Assembly (NCBI GenBank): GCA_016935715.1
Contig: JAFGQJ010000359.1
Location: forward strand, 1-6,750
Origin: Spirochaetales bacterium
Lineage (GTDB): Bacteria > Spirochaetota > Spirochaetia > SZUA-6 > DRHE01
DNA length: 6,750 nucleotides
Direction: 5' to 3'
Shown here: positions 5,991-6,750 of the stretch, one piece after another
Numbering within the stretch: position 1 is the first letter of the stretch
Layout: every line of letters begins with the position of its first letter
Position numbers and translations under genes: made by a program
Notes under the pieces: model-generated
What the model saw: only the letters and a program-made list of their open reading frames with translations
Told to the model about the DNA's origin: nothing
Databases searched by the model: none

Positions 5991-6229
5991 TACTCTCCCG
6001 CAAGGTGGACGAGCGTATCGTGATCGGCGACCAGATCGAGATCTCCGTCGTGGACATCAGGGGAGATCAGGTCAAGATCGGGATCGAGGCGCCCCGGGCC
6101 ATCAAGGTGTACCGCAAAGAGGTCTATCAGGCCATCCAGCAGGAAAACATCGAGGCTACGAAGACCGCCCCCTCGGCGCTCCCCGAGTGGGACCGCTTCG
6201 TGGACCGGGCTACCCGCCGAAAAAAGTAA
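5984..6229 (+). CDS. csrA: Carbon storage regulator CsrA
   Basis: CsrA is a small dimeric RNA-binding protein that binds GGA motifs in mRNA leaders, classically blocking flagellin translation until FliW removes it. The 81 residues begin MLILSRKVDERIVIGD, followed by IEISVVDIRGDQVKIGIEAP and IKVYRKEVYQAI, the five-strand core. L4, R6 and R44 (in VYRKEV), the main RNA-contact positions of E. coli CsrA, are present. An in-frame extension upstream is open but lacks family similarity; the ATG at 5984 is preceded by GAGGGAG at 5972-5978, inside fliW. After the core, the C-terminal tail (about 56-81) is longer than in E. coli (61 residues in all) and ends in a basic RATRRKK. The final 20 bases overlap the end of tsaB on the other strand. 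Confidence 0.96.
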   Translation: MLILSRKVDERIVIGDQIEISVVDIRGDQVKIGIEAPRAIKVYRKEVYQAIQQENIEATKTAPSALPEWDRFVDRATRRKK

Positions 6230-6750
6230 TTTCCGCTTCGCTTTTTCTCAGGTAGAGAGGCTGCGGTTCGACAGCCGGTTCCTCCAATCGTTGCAGGCCG
6301 CAGGCCAGCAGACCCGCCGGATCGCTGGGCTGCAGTGAATCGTCCACGACGATCTCCGCCCGCCTTTGAGCCTTCCGCCCGGCGGCGCCCGCACCGGCAA
6401 CCAGCTCGTAAAGCTCGGCGGCGGCCGCCCCGGTGATCAGGAGCGGCCGGCGGGTTTCGAGCAGGGCGCACAGATCCGGGAGCGTGGTTTCGAGGTAGTC
6501 GCCCTCCAGCCGGCCTTCGCCGTAGATCCCGGCGTAGTACTTCTTCCTCAGGGAGGGATTCACGGCAACCACGGTGCCTGGGAAACGGCGGTAGCGGTGG
6601 AACAGGCCGTCGAGAGTAGACACGCCGATCAGCCGTAAGGCCGGTACCCCGGCGGCCAGGCCTTTGGCCGTGGCCAGGCCGATGCGGATTCCGGTGAAGG
6701 ATCCCGGTCCCGTGGAGCAGACCACCAGATCGAGCTCCCGGACCGGCAGA
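6210..6750 (-). CDS. tsaB: tRNA t6A37 biosynthesis protein TsaB, 5' end beyond the window
   Basis: TsaB (YeaZ) is an inactive ASKHA-fold partner that scaffolds TsaD and TsaE in adding the threonylcarbamoyl group to A37 of ANN-decoding tRNAs. The frame is open to the window edge and reads LPVRELDLVVCSTGPGSF, then TGIRIGLATAKGLAAGVP, the hallmark TsaB segment, followed by VSTLDGL and AVNPSLRKKYYAGIY, and ends PLYLRKSEAEITFFGG with TAG at 6212-6210. About 180 residues are visible; some 50-60 N-terminal residues are missing, so the GTG at 6725 is internal. It points toward csrA and overlaps its last 20 bases. Many spirochaetes, as I recall, carry tsaE/tsaB near this flagellar block; tsaE is not seen in this window. 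Confidence 0.92.
   Translation of the reverse strand, partial: LPVRELDLVVCSTGPGSFTGIRIGLATAKGLAAGVPALRLIGVSTLDGLFHRYRRFPGTVVAVNPSLRKKYYAGIYGEGRLEGDYLETTLPDLCALLETRRPLLITGAAAAELYELVAGAGAAGRKAQRRAEIVVDDSLQPSDPAGLLACGLQRLEEPAVEPQPLYLRKSEAEITFFGG

Noticed and set aside
6220..6247. AAAAAG / CTTTTT inverted repeat as a bidirectional terminator between csrA and tsaB
   Set aside because: The stem is only six A-T rich pairs around a 14-base loop with no GC-rich base and lies within tsaB coding sequence; too weak to call.

Overview
The window looks like part of a spirochaete chromosome (Spirochaeta/Treponema relatives, GC-rich member). The main support is the gene order flgN-flgK-flgL-fliW-csrA on one strand, together with the character of the proteins. 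FlgK opens with a TFMGIEIGKRSL-type N-terminus, FlgL with MKRISTNMPNND, and both resemble treponemal FlgK and FlgL as I remember them. The lineage call rests on remembered family sequences, not on a search. The sequence is visibly GC-rich with mostly G/C third positions. This also explains very long spurious open frames on the opposite strand.

Region 1 (1-1865) is metabolic. It opens with the 3' third of a uroporphyrinogen-decarboxylase-family (URO-D) gene, cut by the window edge. A 146-base, locally AT-rich gap follows, holding a CRP/FNR-like palindrome that overlaps the URO-D stop codon. Next comes an intact dhaK (dihydroxyacetone kinase, substrate-binding subunit) with all three expected active-site residues. 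Ten bases later comes dhaL, the nucleotide-binding subunit, which is clearly broken: an early frameshift at an A5 run, an internal deletion of roughly 80 codons that joins the FF(I/K) segment directly to the GRAS-LGERS segment, and a lost C-terminal end. DhaK here therefore has no functional partner beside it, and no dhaM is visible.

Region 2 (1863-6229) is the late flagellar block: the chaperone FlgN, its two clients FlgK and FlgL (hook-filament junction proteins), then FliW and CsrA. The genes are separated by 6-9 bases or overlap by 7, so they are very probably one transcript with translational coupling. Upstream of flgN is a good candidate sigma-28 promoter (TAAG, 15-base spacer, TCCGACAA). 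Its -35 element overlaps the stop codon of the dhaL remnant. Functionally the block couples junction assembly and export to the FliW-CsrA switch, in which FliW binds either flagellin or CsrA and so ties flagellin translation to secretion.

Region 3 (6210-6750) is tsaB on the minus strand, cut at its 5' end by the window edge. It encodes a subunit of the tRNA t6A37 biosynthesis complex. Its stop codon lies inside csrA, so the two genes converge tail to tail with a 20-base overlap and no obvious terminator.

I saw no RNA genes, CRISPR arrays, insertion sequences or attachment sites. Nothing here amounts to a wholly new system. The most notable points are the multiply damaged dhaL beside an intact dhaK, the candidate sigma-28 promoter at that junction, and a calcium-loop-like motif inside FlgK.
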